64,000 bases of DNA from Actinocorallia aurantiaca. Its GTDB lineage: Bacteria; Actinomycetota; Actinomycetes; Streptosporangiales; Streptosporangiaceae. Where the stretch lies: assembly GCF_039533685.1 (NCBI RefSeq), contig NZ_BAAATZ010000005.1, forward strand, positions 1 through 64,000, read 5' to 3'. Positions 15,438 to 24,863 of the stretch are shown in pieces. The translations under genes were made by a program, and so were the position numbers. Below the pieces are notes generated by a model, which worked only from the letters and a program-made list of their open reading frames with translations, had not been told where the DNA came from and did not search any database. Numbering within the stretch: position 1 is the stretch's first letter; each line of letters opens with the position of its first letter.

Positions 15438-15582
15438 GTGGCAGAAAAGTACAGTCTGTATAACAATCGGGTGGTCCATCAGGCCGATTCCCGGTTTTGG
15501 CTCCCGCACGTGGGCTGATCTCTCTAGGGTGACTCGCTGTTGTCAAACGAGTCGCACATGAACAAATGAGAGAGGAACAGCC

Positions 15583-16071
15583 GTGGCGCTGGCCATGACC
15601 TATCTGAGGCTGCCGGTGGAGGGCGGCGCCGACCCGGGCCAGATGGCGCGGCAGGTGTTCGGCTCCCCCGACTGGCGCAAGGCCCACCCCGGAAGGGTGC
15701 TCGACCTGGCCGGTAACTGGCAGGGGCTGCATTACCTGATCACCGGTGACCCCTGGGAGGGGCGCTCCCCCGAGGCCGACGTCGTCTGCGGCGGTCGGCT
15801 GCTCACCGAGAACGGTACCGAGGCGCTCGGCTTCGACGTCATCTTCCTGTCCCAGGACCGGGTGAAGATCGCCGCCGACCACCTGGCGAACACGCCCTTC
15901 CCCTCCCGGCGCTTCGACCTGGCCGCCATGGCGATGGCGGACGTCCAGGGCGTGTCGAGCTGGACCGACGCCGCCCGGGACAACCTGTTCAAGCCCAGCT
16001 ACAACACCCTGGGCCGGTTCTTCTCCGACGCCTCCGTGCACGGAGAGGCGATCTTCAAGACGATGGGCTGA
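15583..16071 (+). CDS. DUF1877 (YfbM-like) protein
   Basis: 162 residues, GTG start after a gagagg site. The pattern LAGNWQGLHYLITGDPWEG, VVCGGRLL, LGFDVIFLSQDRVKIAADHLAN and a C-terminal helical part fits DUF1877 (L-x-K-x-W-x-x-L-H-y-L-L-T-G). No catalytic function is established for the family. It ends five bases from the convergent lipB gene. Confidence 0.8.
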   Translation: MALAMTYLRLPVEGGADPGQMARQVFGSPDWRKAHPGRVLDLAGNWQGLHYLITGDPWEGRSPEADVVCGGRLLTENGTEALGFDVIFLSQDRVKIAADHLANTPFPSRRFDLAAMAMADVQGVSSWTDAARDNLFKPSYNTLGRFFSDASVHGEAIFKTMG

Positions 16072-16075
16072 AGGC

Positions 16076-16744
16076 CTACAGCTGGGCGAGCGTCCGGTGC
16101 GCCGTCTCGGTGGCGCCCAGCTGCTCCGCGAGGTGCTTCTCCACCAGCGGGAGCACCTCGCGGACGCGCACCCCACGGCCCAGCTCCTCGGTGAGCGAGG
16201 TGGACGAGACGTCCTTGAGGCCGCAGGGCACGATCTTGTCGAACCAGGACAGGTCGCAGTCGCAGTTGATCTGCACCCCGTGCATGGTCACCCCCTGGGA
16301 GACCCGCAGTCCCACCGAGACCAGCTTGCGGTCCGGGCGTACCCCGTCGACCAGCCAGACGCCGCTGCGGCCCTCGACCCGCACCCCCTGAAGGCCGAAC
16401 TCCGCCAGGACGCCGATCATGGCCTCCTCCAGCAGCCGCACGAAGGCCACCACGTCGATCGGGTCGGAGAGCCGCACGATCGGGTAGAACGTCAGCTGCC
16501 CCGGGCCGTGCCAGGTGATCTTGCCGCCGCGGTCGACGTCGACCACCGGGGCGCCCGGGTCGCCCATCGGGCGGTCCAGCGGCTCGGTGCGCTTTCCCGC
16601 GGTGTAGACCGGCTCGTGCTCCAGCAGGATGACGGTGTCCTCGATCTCGCCGGCGACCCGGCGCGCGTGGGTGCGGCGCTGCAGCGCCCACCCGTCCTCG
16701 TAGGGAACAGCCTGGTCACCGAAGCCCGCATGCACGAAAATCAC
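16076..16744 (-). CDS. lipB: Lipoyl(octanoyl) transferase
   Basis: Transfers octanoate from acyl-carrier protein to the lipoyl domains that LipA then sulfurates. Motifs: DRGGKITWHGPGQLTFYPI, a RKLVSVGLRVSQGVTMHG block containing the catalytic Lys, and CGLKDVSSTSL with the catalytic Cys. 222 residues, GTG start (MIFVHAGF). Eleven bases downstream of the peptidase gene on the same strand, so possibly in one transcript with it. Confidence 0.95.
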   Translation of the reverse strand: MIFVHAGFGDQAVPYEDGWALQRRTHARRVAGEIEDTVILLEHEPVYTAGKRTEPLDRPMGDPGAPVVDVDRGGKITWHGPGQLTFYPIVRLSDPIDVVAFVRLLEEAMIGVLAEFGLQGVRVEGRSGVWLVDGVRPDRKLVSVGLRVSQGVTMHGVQINCDCDLSWFDKIVPCGLKDVSSTSLTEELGRGVRVREVLPLVEKHLAEQLGATETAHRTLAQL

Positions 16745-16754
16745 ATCGCAAAGC

Positions 16755-17486
16755 CTACTTGAGCTGGCGCGGCTCTATGGGGGTCTCCTTCACTCCGCCC
16801 GAGCCGTCCCCTTCGACGCGCCACGCCATCGCGTTCTCGCGGTAGGTCACCGCCTGGACGAACTCGGTGCCCACGTAGTGCAGCCCGACCCCCTCGTCGG
16901 CGGCGTAGGCGGCGGGCAGCTCGCCCGAGCCGACCGAGGCGTGCAGCAGCGGGCGCCGCTGCGGGTCGCTGTCGTAGTGCACGCCGCAGGAGTGGGGAAG
17001 CAGGCCCAGCCCGTCCTTCAGCGGGCGCAGCTCGGGCCCGTAGGAGTCGGTGTTGCCGCCGGAGTGCCAGCACAGCGCGCCCGCGCTCTGCCCCGCCAGC
17101 ACCACGCCCGCGCGCCAGACCTCCTCGAAGACCTCGTCCAGCCCGTGCGCCCGCCACAGCGCCAGCAGGTTCACCACGCTGCCGCCGAAGACGTAGACGA
17201 GGTCCTGGGCGAGCAGGTGGCCGCGCACGTCCTCGATGTTGGGCATGGGGAACAGCGCCAGGTGGCTGACCTCCGCGTCCATCCGGTTGAAGGCGTCGTA
17301 GGCCAGGGCCAGCCGCTCTGCCGGGTCGCCGGTGGCGGTGGCCAGGAAGCAGACCCGCGGACGGTCCTGCCCGGTGAGGTCGAAGGCGTAGCGCAGCAGG
17401 GGGCTGGGCTCGAGTCCGTGACGGGAGTTGAGCTGGAAGCTGCCTCCGCCGATGGCGAGGATGTGCGGCTGTCCGTCGGTGCTCAC
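16755..17486 (-). CDS. Peptidase E-like protein (S51 family)
   Basis: Serine peptidase of the class I glutamine amidotransferase-like fold; family members cleave Asp-Xaa dipeptides in the cytosol. 243 residues with the nucleophile elbow AGQSAGALCW (catalytic Ser), LAIGGGSF near the N-terminus, a VYVFGGSVVNLLALWR substrate-pocket block and HSCGVHYDSD. No signal peptide. Immediately upstream of lipB in the same direction. Confidence 0.85.
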   Translation of the reverse strand: MSTDGQPHILAIGGGSFQLNSRHGLEPSPLLRYAFDLTGQDRPRVCFLATATGDPAERLALAYDAFNRMDAEVSHLALFPMPNIEDVRGHLLAQDLVYVFGGSVVNLLALWRAHGLDEVFEEVWRAGVVLAGQSAGALCWHSGGNTDSYGPELRPLKDGLGLLPHSCGVHYDSDPQRRPLLHASVGSGELPAAYAADEGVGLHYVGTEFVQAVTYRENAMAWRVEGDGSGGVKETPIEPRQLK

Positions 17487-17768
17487 ATGTGCTCCTTGGA
17501 TCGGTGAGGACCTGTCGGAGTCACCGTACGACTACGCACAGCCCCGGTTGATGATTTCCGGGATTCTGTGGACATCTCTTCACCAGCCGACCCTTCGTCC
17601 CAACGGCCACTCGCGGCTCGGGGACGAAAATCCCCCCGCAGGGGGACGCGGAGCCCGTACCCCGACCCCTCCCCTGAGCGGGTCGTCGGGGTCCTACTCC
17701 AAAAGTCTGAGATGAAGACCATCCGGCTTGGTGATCTCAAAAGTGTGAATTTCCGACAAAGTTAATCC

Positions 17769-18575
17769 ATGGTCCAGATCGCCCCCCTTCCCCCTGAAAC
17801 CCGGGCAGTCTCGGCAACGGGTGGCGGCGCGGACGTCCGGCGGGAGCCCCCGGCGGTCCGCAGACCCCCCGTCTGGCGCGAACTCCTGCTCATCGTCCTG
17901 TTCTACGCGGCCTACATGGCGACCCGGGTCATCCTCAACGACCCGGACGGACCCCGGGACGCGTTCCTGCACGCCCGGCAGATCCTGTTGCTGGAGCGTT
18001 CGATGGGCCTGGACGTGGAACTGGGTCTCAACCAGGCGCTGCTGCACCACGAGTGGCTGGCCGTAGCGGCCAACCTCTTCTACCTGAGCGCCCACTTCGC
18101 GGTGACGATCGGCGTCGTCGTCTGGCTCTACCGCCACCGGCCCCGCCACTACGCCTGGCTGCGCGCCGGCATCATGGCCGCCACCGGGCTGGCGCTGGTC
18201 GGCTTCTGGCTGTACCCGCTGGCACCGCCGCGGTTCCTTCCCGAGCACGGCTTCGTCGACCCGGTCGTCTTCTTCGACACCCCCGGCCTGTACTCCTCGG
18301 GCGCCTCGACAGCGATGGCCAACCAGTACGCCGCGATGCCGTCCATGCACGCGGGCTGGGCCGTCTGGTGCGGCTTCGCGCTGCTGCTGCTGGGCCGCGC
18401 CCGGTGGACGCGGCTGCTCGGCGTGCTCTACCCGGCGGCGACCGTGCTCGTCATCATGGCGACGGCCAACCACTACGTCCTGGACGCGGTGGCCGGCGTC
18501 GCGCTGATCGCCGCGGGGGTCGGCGGGTCCTGGCTGGTCCACCGCAGGCGGCGGGGCGACACAGCCTCGTCATGA
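17769..18575 (+). CDS. PAP2 superfamily membrane phosphatase/phosphotransferase
   Basis: 268 residues, about six transmembrane helices after a basic cytosolic N-terminus. The PAP2 signature is LYPLAPPRF (first block), PSMHAGWAVW (second block with the active His) and ATANHYVLDAVAG (third block with His and Asp). This arrangement matches the Aur1/inositolphosphotransferase-like subgroup of PAP2 proteins in actinobacteria, which act on lipid phosphates at the outer face of the membrane. The substrate is unknown. ATG start; no strong ribosome site. Divergent from the peptidase E gene with 282 bases between, in which I see no gene. Confidence 0.88.
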   Translation: MVQIAPLPPETRAVSATGGGADVRREPPAVRRPPVWRELLLIVLFYAAYMATRVILNDPDGPRDAFLHARQILLLERSMGLDVELGLNQALLHHEWLAVAANLFYLSAHFAVTIGVVVWLYRHRPRHYAWLRAGIMAATGLALVGFWLYPLAPPRFLPEHGFVDPVVFFDTPGLYSSGASTAMANQYAAMPSMHAGWAVWCGFALLLLGRARWTRLLGVLYPAATVLVIMATANHYVLDAVAGVALIAAGVGGSWLVHRRRRGDTASS

Positions 18576-18606
18576 CACGAAGGGGACGCGCCGCGGCGGT
18601 ACCGCC

Positions 18607-19422
18607 TCAGGGCACGCGGGCCACGGCGCCGAGCATCGAGACGTCCTCGACCGAGGGCCGCTGCTCGGGCGGAACGTCGGGACGCCAGTCGACGATGGAG
18701 GTGATCCCCGGTTCGACGAGGTCGAGTCCCTCGAAGAACCGGGCGAACTCCTCTCTGCTCCGCATCTGGAAGCGCACGCCGCTCTTCTCGTCGGCCTCGA
18801 CGACCTCGGCCCGCCGTTCCGGGGAGAGGTAGTCGAGGGTCGCGTGGGTCAGGGCGATGTAGCTGCCGGGAGCGAGTGTCTCGCGCAGCCGGTTCAGCAG
18901 CCCGTGGGCGTCCTCGGCCTCGGTGATGAAGTGCATGGTCGCGACCAGGATCAGCGCCGTCGGCCGCGACAGGTCCAGCGTCCGGGAGAGTTCGGGGGAG
19001 TCCAGGATCTTCTCGGGCTCGCGGAGGTCCGCGTCCACGTACGCGGTCGCTCCCTGGGGAGAGCTGTTCAGCAGCGCGCGGGCGTGCACCAGCACGATCG
19101 GATCGTTGTCGACGTAGACCACCCGCGACTCCGGGGCGATGCCCTGGGCGATCTCGTGCACGTTGCCCGCGGACGGAAGCCCCGCGCCGACGTCGAGGAA
19201 CTGCCTGATCCCCACTTCGGCCGTCAGGTGGCGCACCGCCCGCTGCAGGAACTTGCGGTTCTCCAGAGCGGCGAGCCTGATGGTGGGGAACCCCGAGGCG
19301 AGGATCTCGGCCGACTCCCGGTCCGCGGCGAAGTTGTCCTTGCCGCCGAGCCAGTAGTCGTACCGGCGTGCGGGGTGGGCCCTGGTGGGGTCGATTCCTC
19401 GCGGAACGCGTTCAGCACTCAC
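18607..19422 (-). CDS. SAM-dependent methyltransferase, SAV2177/DUF574 family
   Basis: 271 residues, GTG start. Family signature: IDPTRAHPARRYDYWLGGKDNFAADRE at the N-terminus, then QFLDVGAGLPSAGNVHEIA (SAM-binding loop), VVYVDNDPIVLVHARALL and ALTHATLDYLSP. The fold is known (S-adenosyl methyltransferase, PF04672) but the substrate is not. Actinomycetes carry many copies. A paralogue lies at 61269-62057. Convergent with the PAP2 gene and divergent from the P450 gene, whose start is 93 bases away. Confidence 0.9.
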   Translation of the reverse strand: MSAERVPRGIDPTRAHPARRYDYWLGGKDNFAADRESAEILASGFPTIRLAALENRKFLQRAVRHLTAEVGIRQFLDVGAGLPSAGNVHEIAQGIAPESRVVYVDNDPIVLVHARALLNSSPQGATAYVDADLREPEKILDSPELSRTLDLSRPTALILVATMHFITEAEDAHGLLNRLRETLAPGSYIALTHATLDYLSPERRAEVVEADEKSGVRFQMRSREEFARFFEGLDLVEPGITSIVDWRPDVPPEQRPSVEDVSMLGAVARVP

Positions 19423-19514
19423 AAAACCTCATTGTGCCCCACGATTCCCTGACATCTCGAGATTTTCGCGACATGATCGTCTTGGTGGTCATAAACAATG
19501 CGAAAGGTGCGGCG

Positions 19515-20696
19515 ATGGAGCTGCGTTACAGCCCGTTCGACTTCACGGTCCACGAAGACCCGTACCCGTTCTACGCGCGGCTGCGGGAGGAGGCTCCCGT
19601 CTACCACAACGAGCAGGACGGGTTCTGGGCCCTCTCCCGGCACGCCGACGTCCTCGCCGCGTTCCGCGACGACCGGCGCTTCTCCAGCCGGAACGGGATC
19701 CGGATCGAGGAGCCCTTCTGGGGCCCCCAGGCCGAGCAGTTCTTCTCCTTCGTGGCCATGGACCCGCCGAAGCACACCCGGATGCGCGGGCTGGTCAACA
19801 AGGTCTTCACCCCCCGCCGGGTCGCGGCCCTCGAGCCCCGGCTGCTGGAGATCGCCCGCACCCACCTGGAACCGCTGCTGGACGGCGACGAGTTCGACCT
19901 GATCGACTTCGCCAAGACCTACCCCACCGACGTCATCTCCGAGCTGGTCGGCGTGCCCGAGTCCGACCGCGCGCAGGTCCGCGACATCAGCTTCGCCGTC
20001 ATGCACGCTCCGGAGGAGGGCGACGGCGAGATGCACGAGGGCTCGACCGACGCCATGGGAGCGCTGATCGGCTACTACGCGCAGCTGACCGCCGAACGCG
20101 CCAAGAATCCCCGGGAGGACCTGCTGTCGGGGCTGCTCCAGGCCACCGAGAACGACGACCGGCTCACCCCCGAGGAGATCATCGGGATCCTGATCCTCCT
20201 GATCGGCGCGGGCTCCGAGACCACGATGCTGCTGCTGGGCAACGCCTGGCACGCCGCGTGGAAGCACCCCGCCGAGCGCGAGCGCGCCTTCGCCGGCCGG
20301 ATCGAGGACTGGGTCGAGGAGACCCTGCGCTACGACCCGGTCTCCCAGTCGTCCCCGCGCGTCACCACCGAGGACGTCGAACTGCACGGGGTGACGATCC
20401 CCGCCGGCGCCAAGGTCCTGCTGCTGAGCGGCGCGGCCAACCGCGACCCCGAGGTCTTCCCCGACCCCGACCGGTTCGACCTCGACCGCGACACCCGCCA
20501 GCACCTCACCTTCGGCAACGGCCGCCACCACTGCCTGGGCGCGCCCCTCGCCCGGCTCGAGGCGAAGCTGGCCCTGAAGGAACTGGTCGCGACCGTCGCC
20601 GACTACGAGATCGACGAGACCGCGGCCAAGCGGGTGCACACCTCCATCAACCGCGGCTTCATCTCGCTGCCCACCAAGGTGACCGCCCGCCGCTGA
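19515..20696 (+). CDS. Cytochrome P450
   Basis: Soluble bacterial P450 of 393 residues. The oxygen-binding I-helix is LIGAGSETTMLLL, the K-helix ExxR is ETLR and the heme loop is FGNGRHHCLGAPLAR with the Cys thiolate ligand. The ATG chosen gives MELRYSPFDFTVHEDPYPFYARLREEAPVYH, the usual N-terminus; the longer upstream frame has no homology. No ferredoxin or ferredoxin reductase gene lies next to it, and the terpene synthase is 3 kb away. Substrate unknown. Confidence 0.92.
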   Translation: MELRYSPFDFTVHEDPYPFYARLREEAPVYHNEQDGFWALSRHADVLAAFRDDRRFSSRNGIRIEEPFWGPQAEQFFSFVAMDPPKHTRMRGLVNKVFTPRRVAALEPRLLEIARTHLEPLLDGDEFDLIDFAKTYPTDVISELVGVPESDRAQVRDISFAVMHAPEEGDGEMHEGSTDAMGALIGYYAQLTAERAKNPREDLLSGLLQATENDDRLTPEEIIGILILLIGAGSETTMLLLGNAWHAAWKHPAERERAFAGRIEDWVEETLRYDPVSQSSPRVTTEDVELHGVTIPAGAKVLLLSGAANRDPEVFPDPDRFDLDRDTRQHLTFGNGRHHCLGAPLARLEAKLALKELVATVADYEIDETAAKRVHTSINRGFISLPTKVTARR

Positions 20697-20703
20697 CGGC
20701 ATC

Positions 20704-20738
20704 CCGGGCACGGCCGACGGAGGGGCCGCCGTGCCCGG
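20704..20738. terminator. Hairpin terminator between P450 and glnE
   Basis: Arms 20704-20714 and 20728-20738 (ccgggcacggc and its complement), between convergent genes. Confidence 0.65.
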
Positions 20739-20744
20739 CGAAGG

Positions 20745-23714
20745 TCAGACCGTCCCGTAGAAGACCCGCTCGGTGACCTCGCGGGCGTGGCGGGCGTGCC
20801 TGCGCCAGTCCTCCAGCAGGTCGCCGCTGCCGGGATAGCCCAGCAGCCTGCTGACGGCCGTGCGCTCCCGGTGGTGGTCGGTCGGCAGCAGGTCCGACGC
20901 CCGGCCGCGCACCAGCATCACCGCGCCGCGGATCCGGGTGGCCAGGCACCAGGCGTCGATGAGCGTCCTGGCGTCCTGCGCGGTCAGCAGCTTGTACTCC
21001 ACCGCCGCCTCCAGCGCGCTGAGCGTCTCGGTGGTGCGCAGCTCCGGCACCTCGAACGCGTGGCGCAACTGGAGCAGCTGCGCCACCCACTCCACGTCCG
21101 ACAACCCGCCCGGACCGAGCTTGAGGTGCAGCCTGCGGTCGACGCCGCGCGGCAGCCGCTCGGCCTCCATCCGCGCCTTGAGCCGGCGGATGTGCTGCAC
21201 GTCCTGCTCGCCGACTCCGCCCTCGGGCCAGCGGATCGGGTTGATGACCTCGGCGAACCGCTCGCACAGGCCGGCGTCGCCGATGACGGGCGCGGCCCGC
21301 AGCAGCGCCTGGCTCTCCCAGGCCGACGACCAGCGCCCGTAGTAGGCGGCGTAGGACGACAGGCTGCGCACCAGCGGCCCCGACTTGCCCTCCGGGCGGA
21401 GGTTGGGGTCGATGCCCAGCGGCGGCTCGGGCGCCGGCAGCGCCAGCAGCCGGCGCAGCTCCTCGACGACGGAGTGCGCCGCCAGGTGCGCCTGCCGGTC
21501 CTCGGCCCCCTCCACCGCCTCGTAGACGAACATGACGTCGGCGTCGCTGCCGTAGCCCAGCTCGCGCCCGCCGAACCGGCCCATCGCCACGATCGCCAGC
21601 CGGGCCGGGATCGGCTCCCTCCGCTCGGTCTCTATCTTGTTGACCGCCGCGGTGAGCGCCGCCTCCAGGGTGACGGCCGTGATGTCGCTGAGCGCCTCGC
21701 TGACCGTCCTGACCTCGGCCAGGCCCAGCAGGTCGGCCACCGCCGTCCGGAACAGCTCCCGCCGCCGGATCGCCCGGACCGCCGCGACGGCGTGCTCGGC
21801 CTTCTCCCGGTCGCCGTGCCTGCCCACCACCGCCAGGGCCTCGGCGCGCAGGTCCGCCAGGGGGCGGGGGGCGAGCGACGCCTCGTCGCCCAGGATCTTC
21901 ACCCCGTCGGGAGCCCTCAGCAGCAGGTCGGTGACGTAGGCGCTGGACGCCAGCAGCCGCGCCATCCGCTCGGCGACCGCCACGTCGTCGCGCAGCAGCC
22001 GCAGGTACCAGGGCGTGGCGCCGAGCGCGTCGCTGACCCGGCGGAAGCCCAGCAGCCCGGCGTCCGGGTCGGGCGCGTCGGCGAACCAGCCGAGCATCAC
22101 CGGCAGCAGCGTGCGCTGGATCGCCGCCCGCCGCGACACCCCGCGGGTGAGCGCCTCGATGTGGCGCAGCGCCCCGGCCGGGTCGTTGTAGCCCAGCGCC
22201 AGCAGCCGGGCCCGAGCGGCCTCCGGGGTGAGCCTGGCCTCCTCGCCCGGCAGGTTGGCCACCGCCACCAGCAGCGGCCGGTAGAAGAGCTTCTCGTGGA
22301 TCCGCCGGACCCCGCGCGAGTGCCGCCGCCACAGCTCCGTGAACTGCACGGCCGGATCGCCGGTCAGCCCCAGCGCCCGGCCCAGCCGCCGCAGCCCCGC
22401 CTCGTCCGCGGGGACCAGATGGGTGCGGCGCAGGTGGTGCAGCTGGATGAGGTGCTCGGTGCGGCGCAGGAAGCGGTACGCCTCGGCGAGCTCGGCGGCG
22501 TCGTCGCGCCCCACGTACCCGCCCTCGGACAGCGCCGCCAGGGCGTCCAGGGTGTTGGGGCTGTGCAGCAGCTCGTCGGCCCTGCCGTGGACCATCTGGA
22601 GGAGCTGCACCGCGAACTCCACGTCGCGCAGACCGCCGGGGCCGAGCTTGAGCTGCCGCTCGACCTCGCCGTGCCGCTCCTTCAGGTGCTCCTCGACCCG
22701 GCGGCGCATCGTCTGGACGTCCGAGATGAAGCTCTCCCCCGCGGCGGCCTTCCACACCAGCGGGGAGAGGGCGTCGAGGTAGTCCCGGCCCAGCTCCAGG
22801 TCGCCGGCGACCGGACGGGCCTTGAGCAGCGCCTGGAACTCCCAGGTCTTGGCCCAGCGCTCGTAGTAGGCGCGGTGGCTGGCCAGGGTGCGCACCAGCG
22901 GCCCCGACTTGCCCTCCGGGCGGAGGTTGGCGTCCACCTCCCACAGGGAGCCCTCGGGAGTGGTGTCCGAGCACGCCCGCATCATCGCGGCGGCCAGCCT
23001 GGTCGCCGCGCGCAGCGCCTCCTCCTCGTGGCCGTCCACGGGCTCGGCGACGAAGACGACGTCCACGTCGGAGACGTAGTTGAGCTCGCCTCCACCGGAC
23101 TTGCCCATGCCGATGACGGCCAGACGGCACAGCGTGTGCTCGGGCACCTGGGCGCGGGCTATGGCCAGGCCCGCCTCCAGCGCCGCGTCGGCGAGGGAGG
23201 CCAGTTCCCCGGCCACCTCCCGCACGTCCGCCTCGCCCGTCAGGTCGCGGCCCGCCAGGTCCAGCAGCCTGGCCCGGTAGGCGACGCGCAGCGCGTCCTG
23301 CCCGTCCGCGAGCCCGACGGGCAGCGGGTCGCCGGGGTCGGCGCCCACCGCGGCGAGCAGTTCGGCGCGCAGCCGGTCCGGAGCGGGCCGCTCCGGCGGG
23401 CCGGTGAGAACGTTCCACTGCTCCGGGTGGCGCGCCAGATACTCGCCCAGGGTCGCGCTCACTCCCAGGACCGCCAGGAGCCTGCGAGTGAAGAGGGAGT
23501 CGCCCGCCATCCGTTCTGGAAGGCCCGGATCGGCCTCCAGCAGCCGGAGGAGGCCGCTCAGGGCCAGGTCTGGATCCGCCGTCCCGCCCAGGGCGTCGAG
23601 AAGCGGATCGTCGAGAGGAACAGGGGAAGAGGAAAGAGCCCTCTCAGCCGCGGACGCGTCGGTGAAACCAAGCCGCGCGAGCCTTGCGGTGAGGGATGTA
23701 CGGCGTTCACTCAC
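20745..23714 (-). CDS. glnE: Glutamine synthetase adenylyltransferase/adenylyl-removing enzyme
   Basis: Bifunctional nucleotidyltransferase that adenylylates and deadenylylates GlnA on a tyrosine. About 990 residues with two tandem nucleotidyltransferase domains. The first has MGKSGGGELNYVSDVDVVFV (deadenylylation half); the second has MGRFGGRELGYGSDADVMFVYE (adenylylation half). Each is followed by a helical domain containing LRPEGKSGPLVR and KLGPGGLRDVEF or KLGPGGLSDVEW. The GTG at 23714 is chosen (MSERRTSLTARLARLGF); a TTG three codons upstream is possible. There is no Shine-Dalgarno and a TAGTTT box lies just upstream, suggesting a leaderless message. It lies between glnA and glnA2, as in many actinobacteria. 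Confidence 0.95.
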   Translation of the reverse strand: MSERRTSLTARLARLGFTDASAAERALSSSPVPLDDPLLDALGGTADPDLALSGLLRLLEADPGLPERMAGDSLFTRRLLAVLGVSATLGEYLARHPEQWNVLTGPPERPAPDRLRAELLAAVGADPGDPLPVGLADGQDALRVAYRARLLDLAGRDLTGEADVREVAGELASLADAALEAGLAIARAQVPEHTLCRLAVIGMGKSGGGELNYVSDVDVVFVAEPVDGHEEEALRAATRLAAAMMRACSDTTPEGSLWEVDANLRPEGKSGPLVRTLASHRAYYERWAKTWEFQALLKARPVAGDLELGRDYLDALSPLVWKAAAGESFISDVQTMRRRVEEHLKERHGEVERQLKLGPGGLRDVEFAVQLLQMVHGRADELLHSPNTLDALAALSEGGYVGRDDAAELAEAYRFLRRTEHLIQLHHLRRTHLVPADEAGLRRLGRALGLTGDPAVQFTELWRRHSRGVRRIHEKLFYRPLLVAVANLPGEEARLTPEAARARLLALGYNDPAGALRHIEALTRGVSRRAAIQRTLLPVMLGWFADAPDPDAGLLGFRRVSDALGATPWYLRLLRDDVAVAERMARLLASSAYVTDLLLRAPDGVKILGDEASLAPRPLADLRAEALAVVGRHGDREKAEHAVAAVRAIRRRELFRTAVADLLGLAEVRTVSEALSDITAVTLEAALTAAVNKIETERREPIPARLAIVAMGRFGGRELGYGSDADVMFVYEAVEGAEDRQAHLAAHSVVEELRRLLALPAPEPPLGIDPNLRPEGKSGPLVRSLSSYAAYYGRWSSAWESQALLRAAPVIGDAGLCERFAEVINPIRWPEGGVGEQDVQHIRRLKARMEAERLPRGVDRRLHLKLGPGGLSDVEWVAQLLQLRHAFEVPELRTTETLSALEAAVEYKLLTAQDARTLIDAWCLATRIRGAVMLVRGRASDLLPTDHHRERTAVSRLLGYPGSGDLLEDWRRHARHAREVTERVFYGTV

Positions 23715-23788
23715 ACTCGTCAAACTAACCGTCCAGGGACCGCCGGGAGTGGATCACTGTACTCAAGGTCTCCGGAACGTTACAGACC

Positions 23789-24817
23789 TCACCCCAAAGT
23801 TACGCTCATCCGGCGTCTCGGTGAAGGGACCGAGGTGTCGGGCATGGGGCTGTAGCGCCCGCTCTCCACCAGCCAGTCCAACTGCGCCCGCGGCACCGCC
23901 AGCAGGGTGTCGACCACCCGGTCGGCCTCCTCGCGCACGGACGGGTCCAGTTCCCGCCAGGCCGGCTCCGAGTCGAGCGCCTCGGCCGCCTCCGCCATCC
24001 CGGCGAGACCCTCCTCGATCCGCTCGCTCACCCAGGTGATCGCCGTCAGCGGCTCCAGCTCCAGCTCGCCCACCGCCAGCGCGACGTAGTTGCAGGAGTC
24101 GCCCAGCCCGCTCTCGTGCGGGTAGGAGGCGACGTCGTTGCACCACGCCGTCACGTCGTTGACCCGGTCGAAGAGCCGCTGCCAGGCGCGGGTCCGGACC
24201 AGCGGCTCGGGCAGCTCCACTCCCAGGACCGGTTCGACCAGGTCCAGCATGAAGGGGCCGTTGGTGCGGCGGCGCAGCCGCGGATAGTCCTCCAGGGAGG
24301 GCAGCGCCCGGGTGCGGCGGCCGACGGCCTCGTCCACGCAGCCCTGCCTGTGCCACTCCAGGTGGATGCGGAACCTGCGGCGCCACTCGCCGCTCATCCC
24401 CCCGGACGTCTCGCGCCACAGCTCGGCCAGCGTGATCTCCAGCGGCCCGGCGCCCGCGCGGGGCGACCCGCGGCGCACCGCCCGTGTCATCTCCTCGTAC
24501 AGGGCGTCCACCTCGGTCGCCGAGCCGCCGAACGGGGTCTCGTCCCGCAGGTCGTCGAAGGCGAACAGCCAGAGCAGCCACCGGGTGAACAGGGCCACCC
24601 GGGCCTGCGGGGCGTCCGGGAAGAGGCGGCAGGCCAGCCGCTCGAACCGGCCGCGGCCCAGCCGCGAGGTGTCGGTGTCGCCGAACACCAGCCCCCGGGA
24701 CCTCGCCCAGGCGGTGGTCTCCTCCCCGACCGCCCACAGTCCCTCGTGGACCCGGCAGGGGGCGGACAGGGAGGGGACCCTCCAGGTCAGGGGCAACAGC
24801 AGCTCGGAGGTAAGCAT
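23789..24817 (-). CDS. Class I terpene synthase
   Basis: Cyclises a prenyl diphosphate, probably farnesyl diphosphate. 342 residues with the Asp-rich metal motif in FAFDDLRDE and the NSE/DTE metal motif NDVASYPHE at the expected distance. There is an RRxTNGPF segment before the second half. The C-terminus is short. No prenyltransferase or P450 is directly adjacent; the nearest P450 is 3.1 kb away across glnE, so pathway membership is unclear. The product cannot be predicted from sequence. The GC-rich gene looks native. Confidence 0.85.
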   Translation of the reverse strand: MLTSELLLPLTWRVPSLSAPCRVHEGLWAVGEETTAWARSRGLVFGDTDTSRLGRGRFERLACRLFPDAPQARVALFTRWLLWLFAFDDLRDETPFGGSATEVDALYEEMTRAVRRGSPRAGAGPLEITLAELWRETSGGMSGEWRRRFRIHLEWHRQGCVDEAVGRRTRALPSLEDYPRLRRRTNGPFMLDLVEPVLGVELPEPLVRTRAWQRLFDRVNDVTAWCNDVASYPHESGLGDSCNYVALAVGELELEPLTAITWVSERIEEGLAGMAEAAEALDSEPAWRELDPSVREEADRVVDTLLAVPRAQLDWLVESGRYSPMPDTSVPSPRRRMSVTLG

Positions 24818-24863
24818 GCGCTCACGTTAGGTGAGCGCCGCCGCGGCTTCCGGGTACTCCGGG

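Noticed and set aside
20787..23855. A 1022-residue open frame on the plus strand
   Set aside because: Antisense shadow of glnE, whose two nucleotidyltransferase domains are certain.
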